Shown here: one piece after another, positions 13,229 to 22,138 of the stretch | Layout of the letters: the number at the start of each line of letters is the position of its first letter | How positions within the stretch are numbered: the stretch's first letter is position 1 | Assembly: GCA_964470375.1 (NCBI GenBank) | Contig: CAYYCP010000018.1 | Coordinates: 1-47,702, forward strand | DNA: 47,702 bases | Source of the DNA: CAYNQK01 sp964470375 | Lineage (GTDB): Bacteria > Spirochaetota > Spirochaetia > Treponematales > JBGSOB01 | Direction: 5' to 3' | Notes under the pieces: generated by a model | Seen by the model: only the letters and a program-made list of their open reading frames with translations | Told to the model about the DNA's origin: nothing | Database searches by the model: none | Program-made: the position numbers and the translations under genes

Positions 13229-15838
13229 ATGGCAAAGAAACGCCGCCGCCCCCTGGCCGTCCTCATCTCCATTCTCATAGTCACGGCCGCCCTGGCCGCC
13301 GGCCTATGGATCTGGTACGCTGCGGATCGCCGCGATCCCTTCGGTTACCTGCCCGGCTCCTTCCTAGCCTACGTCCAGCTCACATCCCTGCGCTCGGCCT
13401 ATGATGACTGGATCGGGCAGGAATCCATCGAGCGGGCCCTGGCCGCAGCCGGCTTCGGTTTCATCCGCAAGGCGGTGGTGGACTTGCGCGGGGCCCAGGC
13501 CTCCAAGTCCTCCTTCCTTCGCTCACTCCTGGACGTGCGGGCCGACCTGGCCGTCCTCAAGGACGGCAGCGTGGTGGGGGCTTTGTCCCTGGGGCCGCGT
13601 TCCCTGGTGACGCGGGTAGCCCCGGTCGCCGGACCCTTGATCTCACTGAAGGGCCTGTCCTTCATCAAGGAATCGGGCTTCTCCTCATTCGAATACGATC
13701 TGGGCGGCGTCAAGGTCTATGCCGCCCCGGCCGGCGACCTCCTCATCATCGCTACCAAGCGCGAGACCCTCCAGGCCGCCTTCCGCGAGCGCGGCGGCGG
13801 CTCACGCCTGTCCGCCCGCACGGACCTGCGCACGCTGGAAGCACTCTCGGGCACGGCTCGGGGCGTGAGATTCCTGGTGGACACGCGCACTATCCTCTCT
13901 GCCGCCATCTCAGGCATACCGGCCGGCAAGCGCCTTCTTGAGACACTCGACTTTCCGGCCGAGAGTGTGGCCGACCTGCGCCCGGCCGAGCCGGGCCTGG
14001 AGCTGGAGCTCGACCTGCCGGTGAAGGCCGGGGCCCCGGAGGTGGACGAGATCCTGGCCTCATCGGGCGGGCGCTCCAAGCTCCTCCCCATCCTCCCGCC
14101 CAGCGCTTCTTTCTGCCTAGGCTTCAACTTCCGCGAGCTTTCATTGGCCTTCAAGGCCCTCGAAGCCGTCGAGCCGGGGCTATCGGCCACCCTGGCCAAG
14201 GCCGATGAGGCGGCCAAGTCCGTTCTTGGTTATGGCTTCGACGGCCTCCTCTTCTCTTGGGCAGGCGGCGAGGCGGCCCTCCTCCAGGCCGGCGGCTCCA
14301 CCAGCCCCGTCCTATGCCTCTCCGTGCGCGACGAGAAGCTGCGCCAGGAGCGCCTGGGCAGGGCCCTGTCCCTGCCGGTATTCAACCGGACGGAACAGGA
14401 CTGGGACGGGGCGCGCCTCACGCGAGTTTCCTTTCCCTGGTGGGTGGAAGCCCTCTTGGACGCGGCCGATATCAAGATAGACAATCCCTACCTGGCCGTG
14501 GCGGGCGGCTTCTTCCTCGTCTCCCAGGATCCAGAGTCCCTGGCCGCCATAGTCAAGGGCATCGATTCCGGGCAGCGCCTACGCGAGGGCCGGGGCTGGG
14601 CCGATGTCCTGCCGGCCTCCCCCGGCTCACCCCTGGCCTACTGCGTCTACGAGTCCGACTCGCGCCCCTTCTTCCTCGGCGAGGACTGGCCGGTCACGGC
14701 CATCCTGGAGGAATTCGGGCGCGGTTTCCTGATGGTCTCGCCCTCCCGCGAGGGCCTGTCGGCATCCCTTAGGGCGGCCCCGGCCCCGGAGGGCTCGGCT
14801 CGGAGATCGAGCTATGGCTTCCCCCTGCTCCTGGGCCGGCCCCTCGATTCGATGACCATCGTCAAATTCAAGGGCGCCTCCACGCCGCGCATAGCCGCCA
14901 TCGGCCGCGAGACCCTCTGGCTCATCGATCCGGCCGCCCCGGCATCGCCCCTTGAGATCTCCGTGCCCAAGGGCTCCCTGGCCGCCTCCGGGGCGGGCTC
15001 GCGCCTCTGGACGGTTGACGCGTCAGGACAGGTCTGCCTGCGCGGCAAGGACGGCTCGGCCTTGGATCCCTTCCCCGTCCCCCACGAGGAATCGCGGATG
15101 CCGCCCCTGGCTATCGAGACGGGTCTCCTCCTCTACTCCGAGTCCCGCAAGGGCCTGTCCCTAGTGGACGAGGCCGGCAGCGTGGCGGCCTTCGGGCCCC
15201 AACTGGAAGATCCCGTATTCGCCTCCCCGGTCGCCTCGGGCGGCCTAGTGGCCTGGGCCACCAAGGGCTTCGATTCCCTAGTCTACCTCTCCAACGATGA
15301 GGGCATGGTCCGGGCGGGCTGGCCCCAGGAGGGCGGCGGTATCTCCTTCGGCTCGCCGGCCTTGTCTTCAAGCGCCGAGGGCGTCCTGGTAGGATTCCTC
15401 TGCCAGTCCGGCCGGCTCTCCCTGTGGAGCGGGGACGGTAAGACCATGGAAGGCTTCCCCATGGAACTGGAGGGGGTTTTCTACACATCCCCGGTCATCT
15501 GCCTGGTGGGCCACGAACGAATCCTGGCCTGCGCCGATGAGGAGGGCGGTATCCGCCTGGTTTCGGAATACACCACGGTCTACCCCGGCCTGTCCCTGCC
15601 GGAGGCGGCCGGAAAGAAGACCCGCCTCACGGCCGCCGACCGCGACGGCGACGGGCGCGACGAGCTCTACGTGTCAGGCAACGCGAACATGGTCTTCGGC
15701 TACACCCTGCCAGGGCTGGCCCTCCTGCCGGGTTTCCCCATGCCCGGCTCGATGGGCCCGGCCTTCGCCGACATAGACAACGACGGAGCCCTGGAGGCCG
15801 TCAGCGCCTCGGCCGACGGCTCCATCCAAGCCAGATGA
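13229..15838 (+). CDS. Membrane-anchored protein with DUF3352-like and beta-propeller regions
   Basis: The 869-aa protein begins with a basic stretch and one membrane helix (about 9-30), so it is anchored with its bulk in the periplasm. Residues about 38-530 resemble DUF3352-type proteins (YLPGSFLAYVQL near the start, then repeated alpha/beta units). The C-terminal 300 residues look like a propeller, with aromatic-Gly blades and EF-hand-like loops DRDGDGRDELY and ADIDNDGALEAV (FG-GAP-like, possibly Ca-binding). ATG 13229 was preferred to ATG 13205 because the lysine-rich signal anchor starts here and the -10 box lies 6 nt upstream. The following lipoprotein gene is coupled. Function unknown. 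Confidence 0.7.
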   Translation: MAKKRRRPLAVLISILIVTAALAAGLWIWYAADRRDPFGYLPGSFLAYVQLTSLRSAYDDWIGQESIERALAAAGFGFIRKAVVDLRGAQASKSSFLRSLLDVRADLAVLKDGSVVGALSLGPRSLVTRVAPVAGPLISLKGLSFIKESGFSSFEYDLGGVKVYAAPAGDLLIIATKRETLQAAFRERGGGSRLSARTDLRTLEALSGTARGVRFLVDTRTILSAAISGIPAGKRLLETLDFPAESVADLRPAEPGLELELDLPVKAGAPEVDEILASSGGRSKLLPILPPSASFCLGFNFRELSLAFKALEAVEPGLSATLAKADEAAKSVLGYGFDGLLFSWAGGEAALLQAGGSTSPVLCLSVRDEKLRQERLGRALSLPVFNRTEQDWDGARLTRVSFPWWVEALLDAADIKIDNPYLAVAGGFFLVSQDPESLAAIVKGIDSGQRLREGRGWADVLPASPGSPLAYCVYESDSRPFFLGEDWPVTAILEEFGRGFLMVSPSREGLSASLRAAPAPEGSARRSSYGFPLLLGRPLDSMTIVKFKGASTPRIAAIGRETLWLIDPAAPASPLEISVPKGSLAASGAGSRLWTVDASGQVCLRGKDGSALDPFPVPHEESRMPPLAIETGLLLYSESRKGLSLVDEAGSVAAFGPQLEDPVFASPVASGGLVAWATKGFDSLVYLSNDEGMVRAGWPQEGGGISFGSPALSSSAEGVLVGFLCQSGRLSLWSGDGKTMEGFPMELEGVFYTSPVICLVGHERILACADEEGGIRLVSEYTTVYPGLSLPEAAGKKTRLTAADRDGDGRDELYVSGNANMVFGYTLPGLALLPGFPMPGSMGPAFADIDNDGALEAVSASADGSIQAR

Positions 15839-15849
15839 GGAGGTCCCGC

Positions 15850-16965
15850 ATGCGCCACGCAGTCGCGGCCGCCCTGTGCGCGGCCCTGCTCTGCTCCTGC
15901 CTGAGCGCCCCGCGCGTGGAGGAGGTGGGCGTGGCCGGGGAAGCCCAACTCGCCCGCCTGGACGAGATCGAGGCCAGCCTGGCCGCGGCGCGCGTATCCG
16001 GCGGCCAAGCCCCCGGCGCGGCCGAGGAGCTGGCCGCCCTGCGCAAGGCCAAGGTGGCCGACGAGGCGTATCGGGCCAGGGTCTACGCCCTCTCGGGCGA
16101 GGCCTTCCTCCTGGCGGGGGACTCGGCATCGGCGCGCACCATGCTCAAGGCCGCGGACGAGGCGGTCGGGTTGGGTTCCAGGATAGGCGCACGGGATCCC
16201 GCCCCGGTCCTGAGAGCCCTCCTCGTGCCGGATCTGTCCAAGCGCGCCGAGATGCTGCGCAGCTCCTCGGACCCCCGCCTCTGGGGCTCGGATCCCGATG
16301 GGGTGCCGGCCCGCATCCAGGCCGAGCTGGCCCTCCTCCTGGCCGGCGAAAAGGCCTACCCAGAAGCGGCCGCCGCCATGGACTCGGCCTACCCCCGCCT
16401 GAGCCAGGCCCTCCGAGAAGCCTACTCGCCCCTGCGCAAGGAGATCGCCCAGGCCCTCGAGGCCGGAGTAGCCAAGGAAAGCGCCGATATCGCCGAAGCC
16501 GATCCACTGCCCATGGGCCTCCTGGCGCGGGCCCTCTGGCTGGCCGACCCGGGCTTGGCGAGCGGCCTGGGCCCCGAGGCCGGCGACGAGGCCCTCCTGG
16601 CGTCCATGACCGCCGGCGGCCTCATCCTTGCCTGGGAAGGCGAGGAGGCCGGCATCGATCCCGGCCGCCCGGCCCTAAGGCGCGACGCCGTCCCCCCCCT
16701 CTTCAAGCTCTACGTGAAGCACAGCGGGGAAAAGGGCTTGGAGCGGCGCTACACGGAGAAATACGCCCCGCGGGCCGGCCAGACCCAGGGTCGCAGCCCT
16801 GTCCCGGATCTGGCCTACGGCTCGGCCATCTTCGACGCCGCCCTGGCCCTGGTGGAGCGCGAAATCATGGACCTCCCGGACGGACGTCTCTTCATGCCCG
16901 ATCAGGCCCTGAGCGGGTTGGCCTTCCTGGAGATGCTGGCCCGCCTTCCACCCTCCGAGAAGTGA
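15850..16965 (+). CDS. Helical-repeat lipoprotein
   Basis: The 371-aa protein has a short lipoprotein signal with lipobox LLCSC (Cys 17) and then an almost wholly helical, Ala/Leu-rich body that looks like TPR-type repeats (about 20-250). ATG 15850 has an ideal AGGAGG 6 nt upstream; an earlier in-frame ATG at 15835 overlaps the propeller stop (ATGA) and would add five basic residues. Co-transcribed with the propeller gene, so the two may form a periplasmic pair. The last 74 bp overlap the convergent MFS gene. No family is recognised. Confidence 0.7.
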   Translation: MRHAVAAALCAALLCSCLSAPRVEEVGVAGEAQLARLDEIEASLAAARVSGGQAPGAAEELAALRKAKVADEAYRARVYALSGEAFLLAGDSASARTMLKAADEAVGLGSRIGARDPAPVLRALLVPDLSKRAEMLRSSSDPRLWGSDPDGVPARIQAELALLLAGEKAYPEAAAAMDSAYPRLSQALREAYSPLRKEIAQALEAGVAKESADIAEADPLPMGLLARALWLADPGLASGLGPEAGDEALLASMTAGGLILAWEGEEAGIDPGRPALRRDAVPPLFKLYVKHSGEKGLERRYTEKYAPRAGQTQGRSPVPDLAYGSAIFDAALALVEREIMDLPDGRLFMPDQALSGLAFLEMLARLPPSEK

Positions 16966-18127
16966 TGAGGAGGGGCGCGGCCAGGAGAGCCGTCACCCCG
17001 CAGGCCGCCAGGACCATCCTGATCCCGCCCCATTCCCCCGCCAGCCCCAGGATGGGCATGAGGCCCATGGCCGAGAGAGTCATGGCCAGAGACGAAAAGG
17101 AGAGGAGGCTGGCGCGGCTCTCATCGAGGGCGGCCTCCTGCAGCCTGGCCTCGAAGATGACCGTCAGGGCGGCCATTACCAGGTAGAAGCTCGCATAGAG
17201 GGGCAGGCCCCAGAAGCCGGGCAGAAAAACCGAGGCCCCTAGGCCTACTCCGGCCATGATCAGGGCCATGACCATCCGCCCTCCCCGGAGGAAGCGCGAA
17301 ATCCCCGCAGCCAGGGCATCCCCAAGCCCCTGGAGGCCGAAGCGCAATGCGCCCCAGATTCCCACCCAGCCCAAGGGGAGGCCGAAGCCCTCCCTAGCCC
17401 ACATTCCATCATACTCGTCCACCATCCCGTAAACCGCGCCCGCCAGGCAGGCCGCCGCGAGGAGGGCCGGCAGGCCCCTCGCCCCCAGGCTGGCGCGCAG
17501 GCTTTCGAGGATGCCCCTGAGTCCCGCCGACCCGGTCTCGCCGCCACCCGCTGATCGCCTGACTTCCTTGAGGGACAGGGCCAGGCCCGCCCCCGCCAGG
17601 GCCGGCAGGGCCGACAGCGCCAGGACCAGTGTGGGGCTCATCCCGTAAAGGAAGCCGCCCGAAAGGAGAGAAAGGACAGTAGCCGAGGTATTTGCTGCTC
17701 CGCAAAAACCTGCCGCTGACTCGTAAGCCGCCACGGAACCGGCCCTCTCCAAGGCCTCATAGAGCAGGGCCTGCCGGGCTCCCGAACAGAAGGCCTCCTG
17801 AGCCCCCCAGAGGATGAAGCCCAGGGCCGCCCCTGCGTACGCGGGCCAGGCCAGCCAGGTTATGAAGGCCAGGCACTTAAGGCACATGCCTATGGCCATG
17901 GAGCCGCGCTTGCTCCAGCGGTCCGCCAGGATGCCCGAGGGCAGTTCCAGGAGGACGGCCGGGAAACACCAGATGGCCAGGAGGGAGGCCAGCATGGCAT
18001 GCCCGTAGCCTCGCTCCGCGAACATGATCATGTAAACAGGATATATTGGGGCCAGTCCTTCCATGAAGGAAAAGGCCATGAAGGGAAGGGCCGCGCGCGG
18101 AAGGCGCGGCTTATCGGCTATGTCCAT
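16892..18127 (-). CDS. MFS transporter
   Basis: The 411-aa protein has 11-12 hydrophobic helices and the MFS loop-2/3 signature in modified form (GILADRWSKRGSM). It shows features of the drug/sugar-efflux-like branch; the substrate is not predictable. ATG 18127 has GAGGAGG 6 nt upstream; longer starts run into the helicase fragment. Its 3' end overlaps the convergent lipoprotein gene by 74 bp. Confidence 0.85.
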   Translation of the reverse strand: MDIADKPRLPRAALPFMAFSFMEGLAPIYPVYMIMFAERGYGHAMLASLLAIWCFPAVLLELPSGILADRWSKRGSMAIGMCLKCLAFITWLAWPAYAGAALGFILWGAQEAFCSGARQALLYEALERAGSVAAYESAAGFCGAANTSATVLSLLSGGFLYGMSPTLVLALSALPALAGAGLALSLKEVRRSAGGGETGSAGLRGILESLRASLGARGLPALLAAACLAGAVYGMVDEYDGMWAREGFGLPLGWVGIWGALRFGLQGLGDALAAGISRFLRGGRMVMALIMAGVGLGASVFLPGFWGLPLYASFYLVMAALTVIFEARLQEAALDESRASLLSFSSLAMTLSAMGLMPILGLAGEWGGIRMVLAACGVTALLAAPLLITSRRVEGGPASPGRPTRSGPDRA

Positions 18128-18290
18128 CGCGTTCCTCCTCGTCATTTCCGATGTTGAAGGCCACCGGATAGCGAGGAGGTCCGCGGGCCAGGTATCAATG
18201 TCACCCGTAGGTGGAGGGCAGGAAGACACCCATGCTGTAAGTATACCGATCCGGGCGCCGGAAAGCCAGCGCCGAACCGGTTGGCGCACC

Positions 18291-18462
18291 CTAGGACGCC
18301 ACGAAGGTCAGGGACCTATCGGTCTTTCCTGCTCGCGCGGTCCAGCCAATGCGGTACACCTGGGCGTCGTAAGAGCCGGGCACTGAGTAGTTGAAGACGC
18401 GGCTGACCTCGGCCACGTCGATGCCGCAGGCGGCTAGGTCAGGTATACTGACGGAGGACCCT
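18291..18462 (-). pseudogene. Fragment of a DEAD-box RNA helicase (motifs V-VI)
   Basis: In one minus-strand frame the sequence reads DLAACGIDVAEVSRVFNY and then, after SVP, VYRIGWTARAGK and SLTFVAS before a TAG (18293-18291). This corresponds to DEAD-box motif V (DxAARGxD) and motif VI (HRIGRTGRAG), with Cys for Arg in motif V and Tyr and Trp in motif VI. The upstream helicase core is missing and the frame decays before 18462, close to the secF terminator. It is therefore a decayed remnant. The 163 bp between it and the MFS start holds no other gene. Confidence 0.7.
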
Positions 18463-18487
18463 CGCGGGGGCGCGGAGGGCTATGACA

Positions 18488-18519
18488 AAAGGGCGCCCGG
18501 ATAGATCCGGGCGCCCTGA
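18488..18519 (-). terminator. Rho-independent terminator of yajC-secD-secF
   Basis: The 11-bp stem GGGCGCCCGGA/TCCGGGCGCCC (18491-18501 with 18506-18516) with a 4-nt loop is followed on the minus strand by TTTTGTCATAG. It lies about 20 bp after the secF stop. Confidence 0.8.
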
Positions 18520-18540
18520 TTCTAATGGAAGAGTCAACCC

Positions 18541-19788
18541 TTATGCCTGGGCCGTCTTGGCCTTGGCAGCCTTGGCCTTCTCGGCCTTCCGGCGCTTGAG
18601 CTTGTCGGCTGTTTCCTGCCAGTAGGCCACGAAGGCGCTGGCGATGTAGATGGTGGAATAGGTTCCCGATACCATGCCGACGATCAGGGCCAGGGCGAAG
18701 TCCTTCATGGTTCCGCTAGTAGCCACAAAGAGAACCGTGACGCAGATCAGGGTGGTCAAGGTGGTGATGATGGTGCGGCTGAGGGTCTCCGTCAAGGCCG
18801 AATCCAGGAGATCGCGGTAGGGCATGTCGGGCTTGAGTTGGCGATCCTCGCGGATGCGGTCGAAAATCACGATGGTGTCGTTGATGGAGAAGCCCAGGAT
18901 GGTCAGGATGGCGGCGATGGTCGATGTGTTGAACTCCATGCCCGTCCAGATGATGAAGGCCAGCATGGCCAGGGCGTCATGGATGATGGCCAGCACGGCG
19001 CCGATGGCGTACTGGGGCTTGAAGCGCAGGGTGGCATAGACCAGGATGGCTGCCAGGGCGAAGAAGACCACGAAGAAAGTGTTACGCCCCAAGTCCTTTG
19101 AGAAGCGGGCGCCCACGAAATCCGTCTTGAGGGCCACGAAAGATTCTGCGCCCAGTTTGGACTCGAGGGCGGCCGTGATCTTGGTCTTGATGTTGGCGGC
19201 GAAATTCGGGTCGGTCCCGTCATCCTCAACGCGCAACATGTAGGAGTAATCGCCCTTGGCGCCCACGGCCTGGACGGCGGACTCGCCCACGGTGGCGAGA
19301 GCCGCCCGGATATCCTCTATGCCGCCCTTGGCCTCGGAGGGGCTCAGGACTGCCCGATAGACCGCCCGCGGCTGGGTGTCCAGCCTCGTGTCCGCCTGGG
19401 CCGTGGAGATGATGGAGGACGAGGGCAGGGAACCATCGCTTACCAGATCGGCCTTTACCCCGGGCACGGCGGACTCGAGTGCTGAGGCCAGGGCCGAGAG
19501 GGTAGAAACTTCCTTATAAGAGATCGGCACCGAGACATCGGCTTCCTTGGTGCCGGAGAGGACTAGATCCGCCCCGCCCACCTTCATGCGCAGGGTGGCG
19601 TTGCCCTCGCCCTGGTAGGACACCCGCAGGGCCGGTACGGCCAGGCGGATGGTCTCGTTGATGCCCGCACGGAAGTCAACGCCCAGGTTCAACCCGCGAA
19701 CGATGAGTCCTGTCAGGGCCAGGATCACCATGGCCGAGGAGAGTACGATGGCCGGGACGAAGCCCTTGGAGAAGCGTATGGTTTTCAT
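18541..19788 (-). CDS. secF: Protein translocase subunit SecF
   Basis: The 415-aa protein has the SecF arrangement: an N-terminal helix, the LNLGVDFRAG motif (about 33-42, GVDF conserved), a long periplasmic domain (about 45-225), and five C-terminal helices. These include ILTILGFSINDTIVIFDRIRED and the TLSRTIITTLTTL segment. SecDF uses the proton or sodium motive force to pull proteins through SecYEG. The periplasmic domain is longer than in E. coli SecF, and the tail is a Lys/Ala-rich extension. It follows secD by 2 bp. Confidence 0.97.
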   Translation of the reverse strand: MKTIRFSKGFVPAIVLSSAMVILALTGLIVRGLNLGVDFRAGINETIRLAVPALRVSYQGEGNATLRMKVGGADLVLSGTKEADVSVPISYKEVSTLSALASALESAVPGVKADLVSDGSLPSSSIISTAQADTRLDTQPRAVYRAVLSPSEAKGGIEDIRAALATVGESAVQAVGAKGDYSYMLRVEDDGTDPNFAANIKTKITAALESKLGAESFVALKTDFVGARFSKDLGRNTFFVVFFALAAILVYATLRFKPQYAIGAVLAIIHDALAMLAFIIWTGMEFNTSTIAAILTILGFSINDTIVIFDRIREDRQLKPDMPYRDLLDSALTETLSRTIITTLTTLICVTVLFVATSGTMKDFALALIVGMVSGTYSTIYIASAFVAYWQETADKLKRRKAEKAKAAKAKTAQA

Positions 19789-19790
19789 CT

Positions 19791-21539
19791 TTACTTGATC
19801 CTCCAGGAGATGGACACGCGCTTCGACCTGAGGACGTCCGTGCTGAAGTCGAAAATCAGGTGCGAGACGAAGAGGGATGTGAAGAGCGAGGTGATGTTGC
19901 CGATGGCCAGGCTCACGGCGAAGCCCTGTATGGGGCCGGAGCCCAGGATGGCCAGGAAGAGGGCGGCTATGATGGTTGTCAGGTTGCCGTCGAAGATCGC
20001 CCAGAAGGCCTTGTTGAAGCCGGCCTCAATGGCCGCCTTGCGGCCCTTGCCCAGCCGGAGCTCCTCTTTGATGCGCTCGAAGACGATGACATTGGCGTCC
20101 ACGGCCATGCCGATGGTCAGGACGAATCCGGCTATGGAGGGCAAGGTCAGGGTCAGGTTGAAGGCCGACAGAATACCGATCATGATGAACATGTTCATGA
20201 TCTGGGCCACCATGGCGTTGAGCCCGGCGCCCTTGTAGAAGATGAACATGAAGACCATCACCGCCGCCAGGCCGATGAGCAGGGCATTGCGGCCCTGGCG
20301 GATTGCGTCGTCCCCCAGCGAGGCTCCGATAGCCTGGTAGGACTTGCTCTCCAGCTCCACCGGCAGGGCCGCGCTCTTGAGGATGTTTTTGACGTTGGCG
20401 GCCTCCTCGCTGTCGAAGCCCTCGATCTGACCGTTCTCGCTGATGGTGGCATTGATGGTGGCGCTGCTCTTGACCTTGTTGTCCAGGACGATGGCCATGG
20501 GCGAGCCGATGTTGTTGCCGGTCAGCTGGGCGAACTTGTCGCCGCCCTCCTTGTTGAGCTTGAATACGACCAGGGGCGCCCCGGTGATGGGATCGTTGGA
20601 CACCTGAGCGTCGATGATGTAGTTGCCGTCCAGGGTGGAATTGTCATCGGTCTTTAGGACGAAGACCCGGCCAGTGTCCACGTCGATGCCGTAATCGTCC
20701 TTCTTGGCCTCCTTGCGCAGGATGGATCCGGCCGGCACCAGGCCGGCATCCACGCGGGCCCCCGAGGCGTCGGTGATGACGCCGTCATCCGAGACCATGT
20801 AGGTGGGGTTGGCGTAGAGCAGCGAGGCGACTTGGTCGGTGGCCGCCTGATCCACAAGATGGAAGACCAATTTCCCCTTGCCCATGATGATGCCGTTGAT
20901 GCGCTCGGGGTCGGCTGCGCCGGGGATCTCCACATAGATCTGGTCCTCGCCCATGCGCCGGATGACCGGCTCGGTCAGACCGAAGCGGTCGATGCGGCCC
21001 TTCAGGATGTCTAGACCACGCTCCATGGCATCGTCTTTCTCGGAGGGCGAAAGCGCCGCGCCGTCGGCCTTGGCCAGATTGGCTTGGATGGTGAAGCTGA
21101 TGCCGCCGGACAGATCCAGGCCCAGCTGGATGGCGTCTGCGTGTACTTCCTTGATTCCCAGGATCTTATTGCGGTATACCGCCTCCACCGCCGCCAGGGC
21201 CTCGGACTCGCTGCCGTATGCGCCCAGGACGGAGACCGCGTCCCAGAGGGAGGGGGCCTTGCGCCCGTCTTGCTTGTAAGCCTTGCGGGCCCCGGCTACG
21301 GTGAAGGCCAGGTCTTCGGGTAAAGGCTGCCCAGCCGCGGTCAAGGCTAAGGACTTAAGCTTGGAAATATCGGCCGCGGCCATGCGCCGGGCGTATTCCT
21401 GGATCTGTGTGCGTGACCCCAGGGCCAAGGTGCGCTGATCCTGAGGGATGATGAAATACCAATTGACGGTCGGCCAGAGGAAAAAGGCCGCCACGGCCAG
21501 GACGACCAGGACGATGAGGAAGCGCTTGAATTTACTCAT
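19791..21539 (-). CDS. secD: Protein translocase subunit SecD
   Basis: The 582-aa protein has an N-terminal helix, the conserved LGLDLSGG motif (about 143-150), a P1 periplasmic domain with RIDRFGLTEPVIRR and IYVEIPGA, and six C-terminal helices. The latter include the conserved GMAVDANVIVFERIKEELR. It acts with SecF at the SecYEG translocon. Gene order yajC-secD-secF is the classic one. Start at 21539, 21 bp after the yajC stop. Confidence 0.97.
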   Translation of the reverse strand: MSKFKRFLIVLVVLAVAAFFLWPTVNWYFIIPQDQRTLALGSRTQIQEYARRMAAADISKLKSLALTAAGQPLPEDLAFTVAGARKAYKQDGRKAPSLWDAVSVLGAYGSESEALAAVEAVYRNKILGIKEVHADAIQLGLDLSGGISFTIQANLAKADGAALSPSEKDDAMERGLDILKGRIDRFGLTEPVIRRMGEDQIYVEIPGAADPERINGIIMGKGKLVFHLVDQAATDQVASLLYANPTYMVSDDGVITDASGARVDAGLVPAGSILRKEAKKDDYGIDVDTGRVFVLKTDDNSTLDGNYIIDAQVSNDPITGAPLVVFKLNKEGGDKFAQLTGNNIGSPMAIVLDNKVKSSATINATISENGQIEGFDSEEAANVKNILKSAALPVELESKSYQAIGASLGDDAIRQGRNALLIGLAAVMVFMFIFYKGAGLNAMVAQIMNMFIMIGILSAFNLTLTLPSIAGFVLTIGMAVDANVIVFERIKEELRLGKGRKAAIEAGFNKAFWAIFDGNLTTIIAALFLAILGSGPIQGFAVSLAIGNITSLFTSLFVSHLIFDFSTDVLRSKRVSISWRIK

Positions 21540-21560
21540 AGATGCACTCCGGGGATTGCG

Positions 21561-21959
21561 TTATTTCTTCTCAGCGTCGGCGGGGGCCTTGTCAGGAGCC
21601 TCTGAGTCCTCGCGCGACACCACCGAAGCAATAGCCGAGCGCAGGAATTCCAGCTTGCAGGAGTCGTCTACCTTGACGATGACGCTGTTCTCCTTGACCG
21701 AGGTCACCTGGCCGTGGATGCCGCCGATGGTGATGATCCGGTCGCCCTTGCGCAGGCCGTCCAGCATCTTCTTGGTCTCTTTCTGCTTCTTGTTCTGCGG
21801 GCGGATAATGAGGAAATAGAAGACCACAAAGAGGAGGAGGAGGGGCACCACCATAGTCAGCAAGGACATGGTCGGGCTGGCGGTATTGGCGGCGGCGCTC
21901 TCAGCGCTGGCGCCGGCGCTGGCCTGGAGGAGGGGGACGATGAAAGCCAGTTGGGGCAT
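21561..21959 (-). CDS. yajC: Preprotein translocase accessory subunit YajC
   Basis: The 132-aa protein has one N-terminal membrane helix (about 34-52) with the YajC motif FYFLIIRPQNKKQKE just after it, then the small soluble domain GDRIITIGGIHGQV. It associates with SecDF. The start at 21959 has GAAGGA upstream. The 60-bp acidic/Lys-rich tail is unremarkable. The upstream region to 22077 shows a TTGACT but no convincing -10 box for this operon. Confidence 0.95.
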   Translation of the reverse strand: MPQLAFIVPLLQASAGASAESAAANTASPTMSLLTMVVPLLLLFVVFYFLIIRPQNKKQKETKKMLDGLRKGDRIITIGGIHGQVTSVKENSVIVKVDDSCKLEFLRSAIASVVSREDSEAPDKAPADAEKK

Positions 21960-22078
21960 AATAGGACATCCTTCAAGGAAAAGTTAGCGAAAAGCTACCA
22001 TACTAGCGCGCCGGGAGTCAAGTTTAGGGCAAGCCCGGCCGGTTTGACGGCAGAGCGGGCCGGCTGGCCTGGGACGGG

Positions 22079-22106
22079 CTGGCAAAAAGCCTAAAATATG
22101 TATAAT
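22079..22106 (+). promoter_or_regulatory. Probable promoter of the decarboxylase beta-subunit gene
   Basis: CTGGCA (22079-22084), 16-bp spacer, perfect TATAAT (22101-22106). This leaves a leader of about 26 nt with GAGGTG 4 nt before the ATG at 22139. Confidence 0.6.
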
Positions 22107-22138
22107 GGCTTCATTATTCTGCATTGACGAGGTGCGCG

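Noticed and set aside
18128..18290. N-terminal extension of the MFS protein up to 18289
   Set aside because: The extension is not membrane-like, begins next to the helicase remnant, and ATG 18127 has an ideal GAGGAGG.
21998..22045. TTGACT near 22018 as the yajC promoter
   Set aside because: No convincing -10 box at 16-18 bp; TATGGT lies at 13 bp only.
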